Source of the DNA: Desulfobacterales bacterium
GTDB taxonomy: Bacteria; Desulfobacterota; Desulfobacteria; Desulfobacterales; JAIPEE01
Assembly (NCBI GenBank): GCA_021737275.1
Contig: JAIPEE010000017.1
Span: forward strand, 1 to 64,000
Direction of reading: 5' to 3'
Length of the DNA: 64,000 bases
Shown: positions 27,407 through 36,804 of the stretch, piece by piece
Numbering within the stretch: the stretch's first letter is position 1
Layout of the letters: the number at the start of each line of letters is the position of its first letter
The notes under the pieces: model-generated
Told to the model about the DNA's origin: nothing
The model's database searches: none
The model's input: the letters and a program-made list of their open reading frames with translations, nothing else
Position numbers and translations under genes: made by a program

Positions 27407-27970
27407 CTATTTTTTTACGCGTTCCACATATTCATTGGTTCGGGTATCAACTTTAATAAATTCACCCTCTTCAACAAATGGCGGAACCTGTAGTTCAAAT
27501 CCGGTTTCAAGGGTAGCCGGTTTGGTACTTCCTGAAGCCGTATCTCCTTTAACCCAAGGGTCAGCATTTGTAACTTCAAGTTCAATAAAATTCGGCAGTG
27601 TAACTCCAATCGCCCTGCCATCAAATAAAAGAACATTACAGACTATATTTTCTTTAAGAAGGCCAAGTGCATCGCCTAACTGCTCTTTGGTAATAAACTC
27701 CTGCTCATATGTTGATGTATTCATAAAACAATAAGTGTCGCCATCTGCATAAAGATACTCCATCTCGACCTCTTCAAGATTGGCTTCATCGAATTTTTCA
27801 CCGGATCGGTATGTTCGCTCAAACTGGGCACCTGAAACCATATTTTTAAGCTTGCACTTATAGAGGGCCTGCCCTTTTCCCGGTTTTGAAAACTCAAAAT
27901 TAACAATTACATACGGATCGCCGTCTATCTGGAATTTAAGTCCTTTTTTTAAATCACTGCTATCATACAT
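27407..27970 (-). CDS. efp: Translation elongation factor P
   Basis: Rescues ribosomes stalled on polyproline stretches by binding between the P and E sites. The 187 residues form KOW, OB and C-terminal OB domains. The functional loop is SKPGKGQAL, with Lys32 at the position of E. coli Lys34, which is post-translationally modified. Conserved FERTYRSGEKF, MEYLYADGD and LPPFVEEGE-like (QVPPFVEEGEFIKVDT) segments are seen. No modification enzyme (EpmA/EpmB, EarP) is in the window. AGGAC lies upstream of the ATG. It is transcribed divergently from guaA. Confidence 0.95.
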   Translation of the reverse strand: MYDSSDLKKGLKFQIDGDPYVIVNFEFSKPGKGQALYKCKLKNMVSGAQFERTYRSGEKFDEANLEEVEMEYLYADGDTYCFMNTSTYEQEFITKEQLGDALGLLKENIVCNVLLFDGRAIGVTLPNFIELEVTNADPWVKGDTASGSTKPATLETGFELQVPPFVEEGEFIKVDTRTNEYVERVKK

Positions 27971-28070
27971 TCTGTTTTATGTCCTTTCACTTTCATTTAA
28001 AAATCACACTCAGTATTTTTTTTAAGGCAGATTTGTTTTATAACAATATTTATTTATAAAAATAAAGTGT

Positions 28071-28139
28071 TTATTTAAATAGTTTTTTATCGGCCCGGAT
28101 GGTTTCATCCACAAACTGTTTGATCTTTTCATTATCAAT
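28071..28139 (-). other. Short coding-like tail in the efp-guaA gap (22 codons, no start)
   Basis: Within the 318-base gap one minus-strand frame reads IDNEKIKQFVDETIRADKKL and ends FK-stop, with protein-like amphipathic composition, but it is closed upstream by TGA and has no start codon. The repeat GATAATGAA occurs twice just before it. It may be the eroded 3' end of a lost gene or chance. Apart from this and the guaA promoter the gap is AT-rich and I see nothing else. Confidence 0.2.
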
Positions 28140-28188
28140 AGTTCATTATCTATATAACGATTAATTGGATTATCTTAATAAAATAAAG

Positions 28189-28217
28189 TTGACAATTGGC
28201 GTCGTCTTTAACATATT
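28189..28217 (+). promoter_or_regulatory. Predicted sigma-70 promoter of guaA
   Basis: A perfect TTGACA at 28189-28194 is followed after 17 bases by CATATT at 28212-28217, four of six matches to the -10 consensus. It lies about 70 bases before the guaA ATG. Confidence 0.5.
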
Positions 28218-28288
28218 CATGCTGATTTGGCAAACAGTCACAAACAACATCCGATCAATCGTTAACGCACAATAAAGAGGTTTTTTTA

Positions 28289-29818
28289 ATGATACTTATA
28301 ATTGATTTTGGTTCTCAGTTTAACCAGCTTATTGCACGCCGCGTTAGAGAATGCCATGTATTTTGCCAGATTATGCCGCCATCAATTTCAATTAAGGAGA
28401 TTCAAGCGTTAAAGCCTGAAGGCATTGTCCTTTCCGGTGGTCCTTCAAGTATATATGAACAAAAAAGCCCAAAAACAGATAAGGGGATCTTTGACCTGGG
28501 TATTCCTGTCCTGGGAATCTGTTATGGTATGCAGTTTATGATTGATGCATTGGGCGGCGTTGTTAAAAAAGCTAAAAAACGGGAGTACGGTTTCGCTGAG
28601 GTTAACGTTAAAAGCCATAAAGATCTCTTTTATGAACTTGGGGAAAAAGAAACCTCCTGGATGAGCCACGGAGATTCTATCGACAAACTGCCTTCCGGTT
28701 TTATCAGCACCGCATCAACCGAAAATACAAAATTTGCGGCGGTGGCCGATAGAAAAAAGAAATTTTACGGACTTCAGTTTCACCCGGAGGTTGAACATAC
28801 ACCCAAGGGTAAAAAAATGCTCAAAAATTTTCTTTTTAATATTTGTAAGTGTAAGTGTTCCTGGAGTATGAAATCTTTTGCTAAACTCTCAATTGAGCAA
28901 ATACAGGAAAAGGTTGGCGATAAAAAGGTGATACTCGGTCTCAGCGGTGGTGTTGATTCTTCTGTAGCTGCCCTTCTCATTCATAAGGCTATTGGTAAGA
29001 ACCTGACATGTATTTTTGTTGATAATGGCCTGCTTCGCAAAGATGAGTCTTTAAAACTAAAGAAAAAGTTCAAGAAACACTTTAACATCAATATCAAATT
29101 TGTAAATGCGGCAACCAAATTTCTCGGCGCACTTAAAAATGTGACCGACCCTGAAAAGAAACGTAAAATTATCGGCAAACTCTTTATTGATGTTTTTGAT
29201 GCTGAAGCAAAAAAGATAAAGGGCGCTGATTTTCTTGCACAGGGAACGTTGTATCCCGATGTTATTGAATCCGAATCCGCATTCGGGGGGCCAACTTCCG
29301 TTATCAAGTCACATCATAATGTAGGCGGTCTTCCAGCCAGAATGAAACTTAAAATAGTAGAACCTTTAAGATATCTGTTTAAAGATGAAGTCCGCCAACT
29401 TGGAAAAGCACTTGGCCTTGATGATGAGATGGTCTGGAGACAACCGTTTCCCGGCCCCGGTCTTTCAATTCGTATCATTGGTGATATCACAAAAAAACGG
29501 CTTGATATATTGAGGGAAGTGGATGCCTTGCTTCTGGATGAAATCAGAACCGGTGGATATTATAGAAAACTTTGGCAGTCATTTGCTGTGTTGTTGCCAT
29601 TAAAAAGCGTCGGGATAATGGGAGATAAACGCACATATGAAAATATTATTGCTATCCGTGCAGTAACCAGTAAGGATGCGATGACTGCAGACTGGGCAAA
29701 GCTGCCCCATAAACTGCTGGGTAGAATATCAAACCGTATTATTAACGAAGTTAACGGGGTTAATCGCGTTGTTTATGATATCAGTTCCAAACCGCCCAGC
29801 ACTATTGAATGGGAGTAA
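28289..29818 (+). CDS. guaA: GMP synthase (glutamine-hydrolysing)
   Basis: Converts XMP to GMP using glutamine and ATP. The class I amidotransferase domain has C78 in GICYGMQ, H165 and E167 in FHPEVEHT. The ATP-pyrophosphatase domain begins SGGVDSS (219-225), and the C-terminal dimerisation domain ends KPPSTIEWE, the invariant finish. The 509 residues match the family. The ATG follows AGAGG. guaB is not adjacent. The next gene starts six bases after the stop and may share the transcript. Confidence 0.96.
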   Translation: MILIIDFGSQFNQLIARRVRECHVFCQIMPPSISIKEIQALKPEGIVLSGGPSSIYEQKSPKTDKGIFDLGIPVLGICYGMQFMIDALGGVVKKAKKREYGFAEVNVKSHKDLFYELGEKETSWMSHGDSIDKLPSGFISTASTENTKFAAVADRKKKFYGLQFHPEVEHTPKGKKMLKNFLFNICKCKCSWSMKSFAKLSIEQIQEKVGDKKVILGLSGGVDSSVAALLIHKAIGKNLTCIFVDNGLLRKDESLKLKKKFKKHFNINIKFVNAATKFLGALKNVTDPEKKRKIIGKLFIDVFDAEAKKIKGADFLAQGTLYPDVIESESAFGGPTSVIKSHHNVGGLPARMKLKIVEPLRYLFKDEVRQLGKALGLDDEMVWRQPFPGPGLSIRIIGDITKKRLDILREVDALLLDEIRTGGYYRKLWQSFAVLLPLKSVGIMGDKRTYENIIAIRAVTSKDAMTADWAKLPHKLLGRISNRIINEVNGVNRVVYDISSKPPSTIEWE

Positions 29819-29824
29819 CATTGA

Positions 29825-30694
29825 ATGACAACACACAGAAGTAAATTTACATTCAGACCTGATGATGAACCGCCTGTTGATACAAGCTCGCATGAAGATG
29901 AACTGAATCTGAAAATTATAAAAATGTCCGACAAAATAACAAGGTTGACGATTCTTCTTCTTTGTCTTATCGGTATTACGGCCGGCTATTTTTATTATTA
30001 TATCAATAATCGTATTGAATCGGCAGGTTCTTCTTATAATGCAGCCACAGAAACACTTCTTACCAACCTGGCGGCACAGTATTCGTCTGTTGAACAGTCA
30101 TTTTCCAAACAGATCGGTGATATTAATCAGGAAACTGTCAAAATAAAAAATGACTTGCTAAAAATAGATAAAACCCTTGCCGTTCTGAGCAAAAACAAAC
30201 CGGAATTAAAAGATCTGCATAATGCTGTTTCTGATTTTGATAAATCTAAAAATGAGCTTTCTGCCTCTATAGCTAAAATTGACAAAGCCCTTTTTACACT
30301 CAAGAATGATGTTAAAACATTAAGTGTTAACCTTGACAAAAAAATAACCGATACGGCTGATAAAACAAAACAGTATTCAGAGAAAACCACAAAGGAACTT
30401 GGAACTATAAATAAACATATTGCTGAACTTGTTGCGGCAAACAAACATATTGCTGAACTTGATTTTAAAGACACTGTCAATAAAGAGACACTTGATATTG
30501 AACTTAAAAAACAACAGGAAAATATTTATTCATCCATTGATGCTCAACTGAGCAACATTATGATAAAGCTTAAAAAACTTGAAACCACTATGCTTTACCT
30601 TGAACAGAATAAGGATCTTTTTCCTGCAAACACACCGTTAAACGGTAGTGCCCATTTGCCGGACAACACAATAGTTGAAGATGATATCAATTAA
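29825..30694 (+). CDS. Single-pass membrane protein with long coiled coil, function unknown
   Basis: 289 residues: a cytoplasmic head of about 38 residues, one transmembrane helix (about 40-60, LTILLLCLIGITAGYFYYYI) and a long extracytoplasmic coiled coil from 75 to 270 rich in Lys, Glu, Asp and Leu. A local duplication gives NKHIAEL twice (about 197-213). The layout resembles chemoreceptor-like or septum-associated scaffold proteins, but no catalytic motif is seen. It lies six bases after guaA; its stop is directly followed by the palindromic repeat. Role unknown. Confidence 0.7.
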   Translation: MTTHRSKFTFRPDDEPPVDTSSHEDELNLKIIKMSDKITRLTILLLCLIGITAGYFYYYINNRIESAGSSYNAATETLLTNLAAQYSSVEQSFSKQIGDINQETVKIKNDLLKIDKTLAVLSKNKPELKDLHNAVSDFDKSKNELSASIAKIDKALFTLKNDVKTLSVNLDKKITDTADKTKQYSEKTTKELGTINKHIAELVAANKHIAELDFKDTVNKETLDIELKKQQENIYSSIDAQLSNIMIKLKKLETTMLYLEQNKDLFPANTPLNGSAHLPDNTIVEDDIN

Positions 30695-30838
30695 GGGTAT
30701 CTCTAAAAATTAGAATTTTGGTACAAGTACAAGGCATATTAAAATTTTAACCGAAGTAATATATTATATATTTCGAGGATTTAAATTTTAATATAACGCA
30801 GTAATCGGTGCCAAAAGGCAATTTTTATAGATACACTT
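30693..30838. repeat. Palindromic (MITE-like) repeat of about 145 bp
   Basis: The left end (AAGGGTATCTCTAAAAATT, then TTTTGG) and the reverse complement of the right end (AAGTGTATCTATAAAAATT, then TTTTGG) match for about 60 bases with some mismatches, including a shared ATATTAAAATTT block. The centre is an AT-rich stretch, so the whole can fold as one long hairpin. It begins at the stop codon of the coiled-coil gene. The right arm reappears as a half copy at 60202-60263. There is no transposase, so it resembles a non-autonomous element or a REP-type repeat. Confidence 0.65.
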
Positions 30839-30853
30839 AAATACCACCATAGA

Positions 30854-31273
30854 TTAATAAAAAGACTTTAAAGAGCCTGAATCAATTTCCTTTAATTTTT
30901 GAGCATCCTTTTTTTTATCAACCTGCTGAATTTTAACAGCCACAATATTATCATCAGGAAGTAGAAGCACATCAACTGTTACTTTTTGTTTTCGATTAAA
31001 ATCATTAAATGCAATTATGTTTCCTTTACTATCAAGGAATTCTGTAAATTCCTTTACGGATATTTGTTTTTCAAGAACATAAATAGAAGATTCTTCTAAA
31101 TCTATTTGTTGAATTCTAACATCCTCATACCTTTCAGCTATTCCGGCGACATCATTATTAAAATAATCTAACTCCTGGCTATTCACTATATTAATATTTG
31201 CAAATACCGTAAACATAACAGCAAGTATAATTATAAAAAAAGTATTCTTTTGAATTCGTTTTTCAAAATACAT
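30854..31273 (-). CDS. Small exported protein at the end of the pilin operon (PilY2-like position)
   Basis: 139 residues with an N-terminal signal/anchor (FFIIILAVMFTVFANINIVNS) and a mature domain of alternating strands (SSIYVLEKQISV, VTVDVLLLPDDNIVAVKIQQV), suggesting a small beta-barrel. A strong GGAGGAGG Shine-Dalgarno sequence lies in the 23-base gap after pilY1. In Pseudomonas the gene after pilY1 is the small pilY2, so it is a positional analogue; sequence homology is not established. The C-terminal tail is Lys-rich. Probably periplasmic or pilus-associated. Confidence 0.65.
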   Translation of the reverse strand: MYFEKRIQKNTFFIIILAVMFTVFANINIVNSQELDYFNNDVAGIAERYEDVRIQQIDLEESSIYVLEKQISVKEFTEFLDSKGNIIAFNDFNRKQKVTVDVLLLPDDNIVAVKIQQVDKKKDAQKLKEIDSGSLKSFY

Positions 31274-31296
31274 AGTATTTTACCTCCTCCTTTTGA

Positions 31297-34200
31297 TCAT
31301 TCAATAATCTGACGCCAGTAAAATGGGATTAGTGTGTCTGACAACTCGGTACCGCCTTCAGTTAAACCGCCTTCTACACCTACTAATAGTTTTGCGCCAG
31401 TCGACGTTACAGAAATTGAAACGCCGGATGGAATACCGGAACCGATATTAATTGATCTGTCAGATTTTCCAAAGATGTCACCATCACTATCAAAATCAAA
31501 AGCAGGAGTACCGGCTTTAGAAATATCAATATTTACTGCATAAAGCCTGGCCGTTCCACGAACAGGTGAATTGCATGATATAATAGTTGAATCTATCTCT
31601 TCTCCCGGCGTAAAGGTTGTAAAAAAAGCAACACCTTTGTACACAACAGGTGACGAAACAATCTTCTCACCAATATCTTCAAGTTCAATATACCACCCAT
31701 TACTGTTGACAAGGTTTGTTCTGACAGTATCTATCTGTTCTTGTGAAGCGCCGACACTACTGTTATTTTCATCTTGCTGTATTTCGTTTCCTGTAACATC
31801 TACAAAAAGATCTTCCTCAACGTCCATTGTCCATGGTGTACCTGTGTTATTATCCCAGCGGTTTTTAACTGCTATAAAATAGTTGTCTATATCAGTTCGT
31901 GTGGGATTTGTACGATCGCCGGTTCCAAAAAACAGATACTCAAATCCGGATTCTCTGACAACATCCGGCGCATAAAATATTTTCCTCTGTGTACCGTCAT
32001 GAGATGCATCAAAGAGGTTATAAGAATCCCAGATACCGTCTTCAACATAAGCTGTTTCAGCGTTATTTAAATCATCATCTTTAAAGCCGAACAAATTGCC
32101 GCCCGTATCTCCGGCATAAATCCTGCTAACAACGCCGTTTCCATTGTGGTCAATTCCTACCGAATCCACAATAGAGTGAGTCATACCAAGCAAATTATTA
32201 TCAACTGCATTAAAATTAATGTTGGTTATAAGTGAACCGTCATCAACATCCACGGCAAATACTGCACGGCCCATCGTATCAGATACTTCCGGAGTTTCAA
32301 GATCCTGATTCGTATCATATCCGCCTGTTAACAGAAAAACATCATTTTCGATAGGCATATCATCAGAATCAAGACCCGTAGAAATAGTAATCGGCCTGGG
32401 TTGGCTCCATGACTGGCCAAGCGGTTCATTTAAAATACCATCATTAATACCAAAGTGCCACTTCGGTTCAGTTGGAGATGTTATATCTAACGCGGAATAG
32501 CTGCTTCCACCTCGTCGTTCACCTACAATCAGATACCGTGTATTAAGGTTATCCCCTTTGTAATATATAGACGGTGAACCGTCTACAAAATAATCATGTA
32601 CATCATCCGTCAGGGTTTGGAGTGTAGCAAGCTGATCAGGCAGAACAAAGGCCCACGTCTCGGTGCCGTCATCATCGTCAAAACAGTGAAGAAGTCCCTC
32701 ATTACTGCCGACAAATATATAGGATTTTGTAGTATTGTCGGATGAATAATGTACAATTGCAGGTTCTGAGTGAATAATATCACCCATATTTTGATTTCGA
32801 ACCAGGTTAATCAACGTATCCGTATCCGGAACACCAAGAACTGTACTGTCTAAATCGGCATTTTCTGTCGAGAATGAACTTAAACTGGCACCACTGCCGT
32901 TATATGTGTATACGGTTCGGTTAATACCTGTAACCAGATTATCACGAACACCGCCGATCAGGACATCAGGACCATCCTTCTGGCTTGACCAGAAAGACCA
33001 AGCCTCACTACTAATAGCGCCCGTTGTCGGATCTGTAGCAAGGACTCCATTTGCACCGACAATTTCACCATAATTTTCTTTTGAGGGATCAGTTTCAAAT
33101 TTATATTTTTTAAGATTGCCATCCCAATTACCGGGTGTCTTTTCAGAAGGTCTGAAAAAACCGATATATATATTATCACCGGCATAAACACTATTCATCC
33201 TGCTGACCGGTACTGCCGGAGCAACAAAGACGGCATTTGCGGCAGTAATGGAATCGATTGCCGCTCTCAGAGCATCTTCCAGTGCCGAATAACTGCTGGC
33301 TGTAAAATAATCACCATGTCCATTTACAGCAGCATCACTCAATATATCAATATCGGTTTTAAAACCGATGGTATAAGTCAATACATTTTGCACTTCGTAT
33401 TTGCCGTCAGCACCGATGAGGTCTGACAGGTCATTATCATACAAAAATTTAGCGACATCATCCAGGTAATCCGTTCCATCACTGCCATAATATTTTTCAC
33501 TGGCACCGCCAGGTTCATGCCCGTCGTTATCGTTGTCTTCAATTTTTAAACCGTTGAGATAAATTTCCGTAAAAACATTCCCATTGCCTGCAAGAGAACT
33601 AACCGAAGGTACACCTTCATCTTTGGTAGGTTCACCATCCGTAACAATAATTACATAATTTTTCTGGCACTCATATTCAATCGGGCTAGTATAGTTTGTA
33701 TCGGTAAACCATCCCTTTTCACCTGCATAATAGAGACCTATTTCAGCAAGTGTTTCTGCAAGGGGTGTCCAGGTTTCAGCGTCAAGATTGTCAACTGCAG
33801 TTTTCAGATCATCTTTTGAGGTTCCGATTGTCTTTAAAATTCTACCGCCGTTATGATCGTAACCCGCTGTCTGAAAAACAGCCAACCCAAAATTTACATC
33901 ATCATAGTATTCTTCGATCAGATTCGTTACAACTCTTTTAGCAACAACAATTCGTTTTTCTTTTCCATCATTATCACTATCAAATATTTGTGCATCATAG
34001 TTTAAAAAGTTTCCGAGACGAAGATATTTAGTGGTACCACCGCATGCATAATTATCAGACCTCACTCTGCTGTTTGAAGTACCGGAAGTTTTTAAACTAT
34101 TCACCGATGTGGCACAATTCAGATCACTTATATCATCGGCAAATTCAAGAAGTCTCCATCTGTAATTGATGTATACCCAGTGATAAACTTTGTTTGTCGT

Positions 34201-34404
34201 ATAACTGCCGGAATAAGTCTGGTCCGGATCATATGCATCGACCGGCACATCATCAGTATCCATACTACCTGAGTTATCGAACAGTATCACTACATTTGGT
34301 TTAACACCGACATTAACGGCACCGTAAATTTCCGTATCATCGGCGGCAAGAATATTCGGCAATGCAAATAGAAGGATCAAAATAATAGCTATGTATTTTT
34401 TCAT
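31297..34404 (-). CDS. pilY1: PilY1-like type IV pilus tip adhesin/assembly protein
   Basis: 1035-residue secreted protein with a signal peptide (MKKYIAIILILLFALPNILA). The N-terminal half is a von Willebrand A-like domain with MIDAS DNSGS (43-47). Asp-rich Ca2+-like loops include DSDNDGKE, DNDNDGHEPGG and FDFDSDGD. The C-terminal half is the PilC/PilY1 beta-propeller (YIFVGSNEGLLHCFDDDDG, YLIVGERRGGSSYSALDI, RIYAGDTGGNLFGF). PilY1 proteins prime pilus assembly with minor pilins, and in some species sense surfaces and bind Ca2+. It follows pilX by 22 bases in the order fimT-pilV-pilW-pilX-pilY1. Confidence 0.9.
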   Translation of the reverse strand: MKKYIAIILILLFALPNILAADDTEIYGAVNVGVKPNVVILFDNSGSMDTDDVPVDAYDPDQTYSGSYTTNKVYHWVYINYRWRLLEFADDISDLNCATSVNSLKTSGTSNSRVRSDNYACGGTTKYLRLGNFLNYDAQIFDSDNDGKEKRIVVAKRVVTNLIEEYYDDVNFGLAVFQTAGYDHNGGRILKTIGTSKDDLKTAVDNLDAETWTPLAETLAEIGLYYAGEKGWFTDTNYTSPIEYECQKNYVIIVTDGEPTKDEGVPSVSSLAGNGNVFTEIYLNGLKIEDNDNDGHEPGGASEKYYGSDGTDYLDDVAKFLYDNDLSDLIGADGKYEVQNVLTYTIGFKTDIDILSDAAVNGHGDYFTASSYSALEDALRAAIDSITAANAVFVAPAVPVSRMNSVYAGDNIYIGFFRPSEKTPGNWDGNLKKYKFETDPSKENYGEIVGANGVLATDPTTGAISSEAWSFWSSQKDGPDVLIGGVRDNLVTGINRTVYTYNGSGASLSSFSTENADLDSTVLGVPDTDTLINLVRNQNMGDIIHSEPAIVHYSSDNTTKSYIFVGSNEGLLHCFDDDDGTETWAFVLPDQLATLQTLTDDVHDYFVDGSPSIYYKGDNLNTRYLIVGERRGGSSYSALDITSPTEPKWHFGINDGILNEPLGQSWSQPRPITISTGLDSDDMPIENDVFLLTGGYDTNQDLETPEVSDTMGRAVFAVDVDDGSLITNINFNAVDNNLLGMTHSIVDSVGIDHNGNGVVSRIYAGDTGGNLFGFKDDDLNNAETAYVEDGIWDSYNLFDASHDGTQRKIFYAPDVVRESGFEYLFFGTGDRTNPTRTDIDNYFIAVKNRWDNNTGTPWTMDVEEDLFVDVTGNEIQQDENNSSVGASQEQIDTVRTNLVNSNGWYIELEDIGEKIVSSPVVYKGVAFFTTFTPGEEIDSTIISCNSPVRGTARLYAVNIDISKAGTPAFDFDSDGDIFGKSDRSINIGSGIPSGVSISVTSTGAKLLVGVEGGLTEGGTELSDTLIPFYWRQIIE

Positions 34405-34426
34405 AATATTATCTCCAGGCCTGTTT

Positions 34427-34957
34427 TTAAAATTTGTTAAATACTTTATAAGCTCCGGTCTGTATCTTTGAATTGCTGTCAGGAGCTGTAGAGGTTATTG
34501 CATATCTTCTGGCATCAAATTCAACCATACTGAAACCGGACTCTGATGGCGGCGGCGCTATGTGCTCCTGAAATGGGAAATCATCAGCAGGGTCATCCGA
34601 ACCAAAAACATCATTCACCGCACTGTCCGGATCATATATATTCCGAATCTGAACATGGGCTAAAACTTCATTATCCATGTTTTCAACATCGTCCTCGAAG
34701 CTGGCGGCATCAATACTTTCAAGCAGATAATCATTATCCAACCAGACAGCGTAATTATCCATTGCTTCAATAATACCGGCTTCAGCATTATAAAAATCCA
34801 TTGCAATGACCTGTTCACTTCTTGAGGTCTTTACCTCTGTTGATGACATTTGGACAATAGCAAGGCCGGCTATTAACAAAATAGCCATGATGAAAATGGC
34901 GCTTACCAATAAAAAACCACTTTTATTATTAATTGTATTTTCAAAATCATATTTCAT
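34427..34957 (-). CDS. pilX: PilX-like minor pilin
   Basis: 176-residue prepilin-like protein. A short basic leader ends at G14, followed by FLLVSAIFIMAILLIAGLAI; the usual Glu at +5 is Ser19, which is common in PilX. The conserved FYNAEAGIIEAMDN segment and a C-terminal disordered, acidic region are present. Minor pilins PilV, PilW and PilX with PilY1 form the tip complex that starts pilus polymerisation. Confidence 0.8.
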   Translation of the reverse strand: MKYDFENTINNKSGFLLVSAIFIMAILLIAGLAIVQMSSTEVKTSRSEQVIAMDFYNAEAGIIEAMDNYAVWLDNDYLLESIDAASFEDDVENMDNEVLAHVQIRNIYDPDSAVNDVFGSDDPADDFPFQEHIAPPPSESGFSMVEFDARRYAITSTAPDSNSKIQTGAYKVFNKF

Positions 34958-34976
34958 AATTAATTTCCTGACATTA

Positions 34977-35624
34977 TTAATATTCGTTTCGAATATTTAC
35001 CCGTGTAGCCAGTGTTCGTGAAACTTCAGGTCCGGAACCGGCTTGTTGATCTAATGTGATTGAAACTTCTACTGTATTTACCTCATTTTCATCTGTTGTT
35101 AGATCACCTTCATCGTCATAATATGTAAAACTCAAGTTATCGACGTTATTCATTACAATAAGGTCGGAAGCTCCTGATGCATCACCATTAACACGTTGAA
35201 TGATGTTATCGCCTGATAAAAAGTAACTGATCTCTTCAAAGCCTGTGTTATCAACATCTGTGGTATTGACACTGTCATCTAAATTCTTATCTGAAACCAA
35301 TGAAATAGTACCTGTTTCCGCTTTGGTAATACCATAAGGTCTTGAATCAAGATCCCCGGTATCATCAACCCGAAACGGGTCAAGGCCGGCATGGCGTATG
35401 TCATATATCATAATATTCAACCCGGAGCGGATTTCCTGTTGAAGGCCGGCCCGGACACTTTCAGTCGTTGACGATTTACTGAAAGTAATAAAAGAACCGG
35501 ATAAAACAGCCATGATAATGACAAAGGCGCTCATTGATATCAACATTTCAAGAAGCGTAAGTCCTTGATCGGAATGGATGTTCCAACGGTTACATGGTTT
35601 ATTGTTTAACATAAAATTTAACAT
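34977..35624 (-). CDS. pilW: PilW-like minor pilin
   Basis: 215 residues from ATG 35624. The leader MLNFMLNNK...HSDQG is cleaved after G21, giving LTLLEMLISMSAFVIIMAVL with Glu at +5. The C-terminal region (DNLSFTYYDDEGDLTTDENEV, then VEVSITLDQQ) matches PilW. The open frame extends upstream to 35702, but those codons overlap pilV; ATG 35624 lies two bases after the pilV stop and gives a normal class III prepilin leader, so I choose it. Confidence 0.8.
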   Translation of the reverse strand: MLNFMLNNKPCNRWNIHSDQGLTLLEMLISMSAFVIIMAVLSGSFITFSKSSTTESVRAGLQQEIRSGLNIMIYDIRHAGLDPFRVDDTGDLDSRPYGITKAETGTISLVSDKNLDDSVNTTDVDNTGFEEISYFLSGDNIIQRVNGDASGASDLIVMNNVDNLSFTYYDDEGDLTTDENEVNTVEVSITLDQQAGSGPEVSRTLATRVNIRNEY

Positions 35625-35626
35625 GA

Positions 35627-36067
35627 TTAAAATCCACTTCCTCTTGTAAGTGATGTTAATGTTACGTTTCGTGTCTCTCCGCCAAAGCCGTGTCTCGTCC
35701 ATTCAACAGTAACCGTAACCAGCCTGCTCTCATCAGTACGGTATTCATCTACTTCCCAATATCGCGTAAAAGAGCCACCGGATCCTCCATTTTCATTAAT
35801 CGGATTATTTGAGTCAAACACTGTGGCAGGAAATGAAGACGGGTTAAGTAAACTGTCAGAATCATTGACATTTTCTGCCTTCAATACCTCCATTTGATCC
35901 TGGGCCAATTTAGTGGCAATCGTTTGTTCATTACCGGCTTTATTGTTTCGAACGCTTGATATTTGCATAGTAGAAATACCCAGAATGGATATTGCAATAA
36001 TAGAAATGGCAATCATAAATTCAATAATTGTAAACCCTTTATTATCTGAAATTTTTTTTATATTCAT
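35627..36067 (-). CDS. pilV: PilV-like minor pilin
   Basis: 146 residues with a ten-residue leader ending at G11 and FTIIEFMIAISIIAISILG with Glu at +5. The following LAQDQMEVLKAENVND region, a helix carrying Met/Leu, and the C-terminal YWEVDE...VTVEWTRHG fit PilV/type IV modification proteins. It starts 23 bases after fimT and ends two bases before the pilW ATG. Confidence 0.82.
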   Translation of the reverse strand: MNIKKISDNKGFTIIEFMIAISIIAISILGISTMQISSVRNNKAGNEQTIATKLAQDQMEVLKAENVNDSDSLLNPSSFPATVFDSNNPINENGGSGGSFTRYWEVDEYRTDESRLVTVTVEWTRHGFGGETRNVTLTSLTRGSGF

Positions 36068-36090
36068 AGTATTTACCTGATTTTAAATAT

Positions 36091-36537
36091 TTATTCCGGA
36101 AAGCTGATATGGCCCAATCGATTAACAATAATTTTTTTTTCATCATTTCTCGAATTTACAATTGTAACGGTTTGTGTTGTTGCAATATCAGCCGATAAAC
36201 CTCTCCCGTTAAACTGAATAGTATCAGAAAGGGCGGCAGGAAGCGTATTAACTTTAACGCCACCCGTCATACTGACTTTCTGAATTGTGTTTCCACCATT
36301 AATCCTAACTTCGTACCCTCTATAATTATTATCAAAAATAAGCGATACAGAGGTGTTCTCCTGCATAGCTCTTAGTTTAGCCAGTTCGAGATCAGCTTTC
36401 AAATTGTTTGCATTTCCACGTAAAGATGCGTTATTACGCCAATGAATGAATGCCGGTGTGCCGATTGTTGCAAAAATAGCAAAAATAGCAACAACGATGA
36501 GAAGTTCAATTAGTGTAAAACCTGATTTGCAGCGCAT
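36091..36537 (-). CDS. fimT: FimT/GspH-like prepilin
   Basis: First gene of the minor pilin operon, 148 residues from ATG 36537. The leader MRCKSG is followed by FTLIELLIVVAIFAIFATIG with Glu at +5. LRGNANNLKADLELAKLRAMQ and VSLIFDNNYRGYEV match GspH/FimT. A frame extending to 36582 would add 15 residues, but AGGAGG lies eight bases before 36537 and gives a proper prepilin leader. A sigma-54-like element is 27 bases upstream. Confidence 0.85.
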   Translation of the reverse strand: MRCKSGFTLIELLIVVAIFAIFATIGTPAFIHWRNNASLRGNANNLKADLELAKLRAMQENTSVSLIFDNNYRGYEVRINGGNTIQKVSMTGGVKVNTLPAALSDTIQFNGRGLSADIATTQTVTIVNSRNDEKKIIVNRLGHISFPE

Positions 36538-36563
36538 TTTAATATCCTCCTGCAGCAAATATA

Positions 36564-36579
36564 TACAAATTTTATGCCA
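36564..36579 (-). promoter_or_regulatory. Possible sigma-54 promoter for the minor pilin operon
   Basis: On the minus strand the sequence reads TGGCATAAAATTTGTA, close to TGGCACG-N4-TTGCW: GG and GT are separated by ten bases and the TTG element is present, but the -12 GC is GT. Pilin genes in related bacteria are often sigma-54-dependent. The leader to the fimT ATG would be short. Confidence 0.35.
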
Positions 36580-36804
36580 CAAAAATTATTTATAGATTGA
36601 AAATAATAAAATAAGACCATATTACATTTATAAACATTTAAATTCAATACTTTAGCGTAGTTATAATTTAAATAAATTTATTTTTTTTAATATATTTCTA
36701 AATTTTAAATATAAAAAATTTAAAACTATTAAACTATTTAATAGTCATTCGCAATAAATTTAATACCCATAAATCTCTATAATTTTTATTATGATAAAAT
36801 CATG

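Noticed and set aside
27971-28288. Riboswitch controlling guaA
   Set aside because: The gap is AT-rich with a promoter but no purine, guanidine or PRPP riboswitch core visible.
30414-30470. Short tandem repeat in the coiled-coil gene as a mobile or recombination element
   Set aside because: It is an in-frame duplication of seven residues within a coiled coil and is explained by protein structure.
35625-35702. N-terminal extension of the pilW frame
   Set aside because: Overlaps pilV codons and would bury the prepilin leader; the ATG two bases after the pilV stop fits better.
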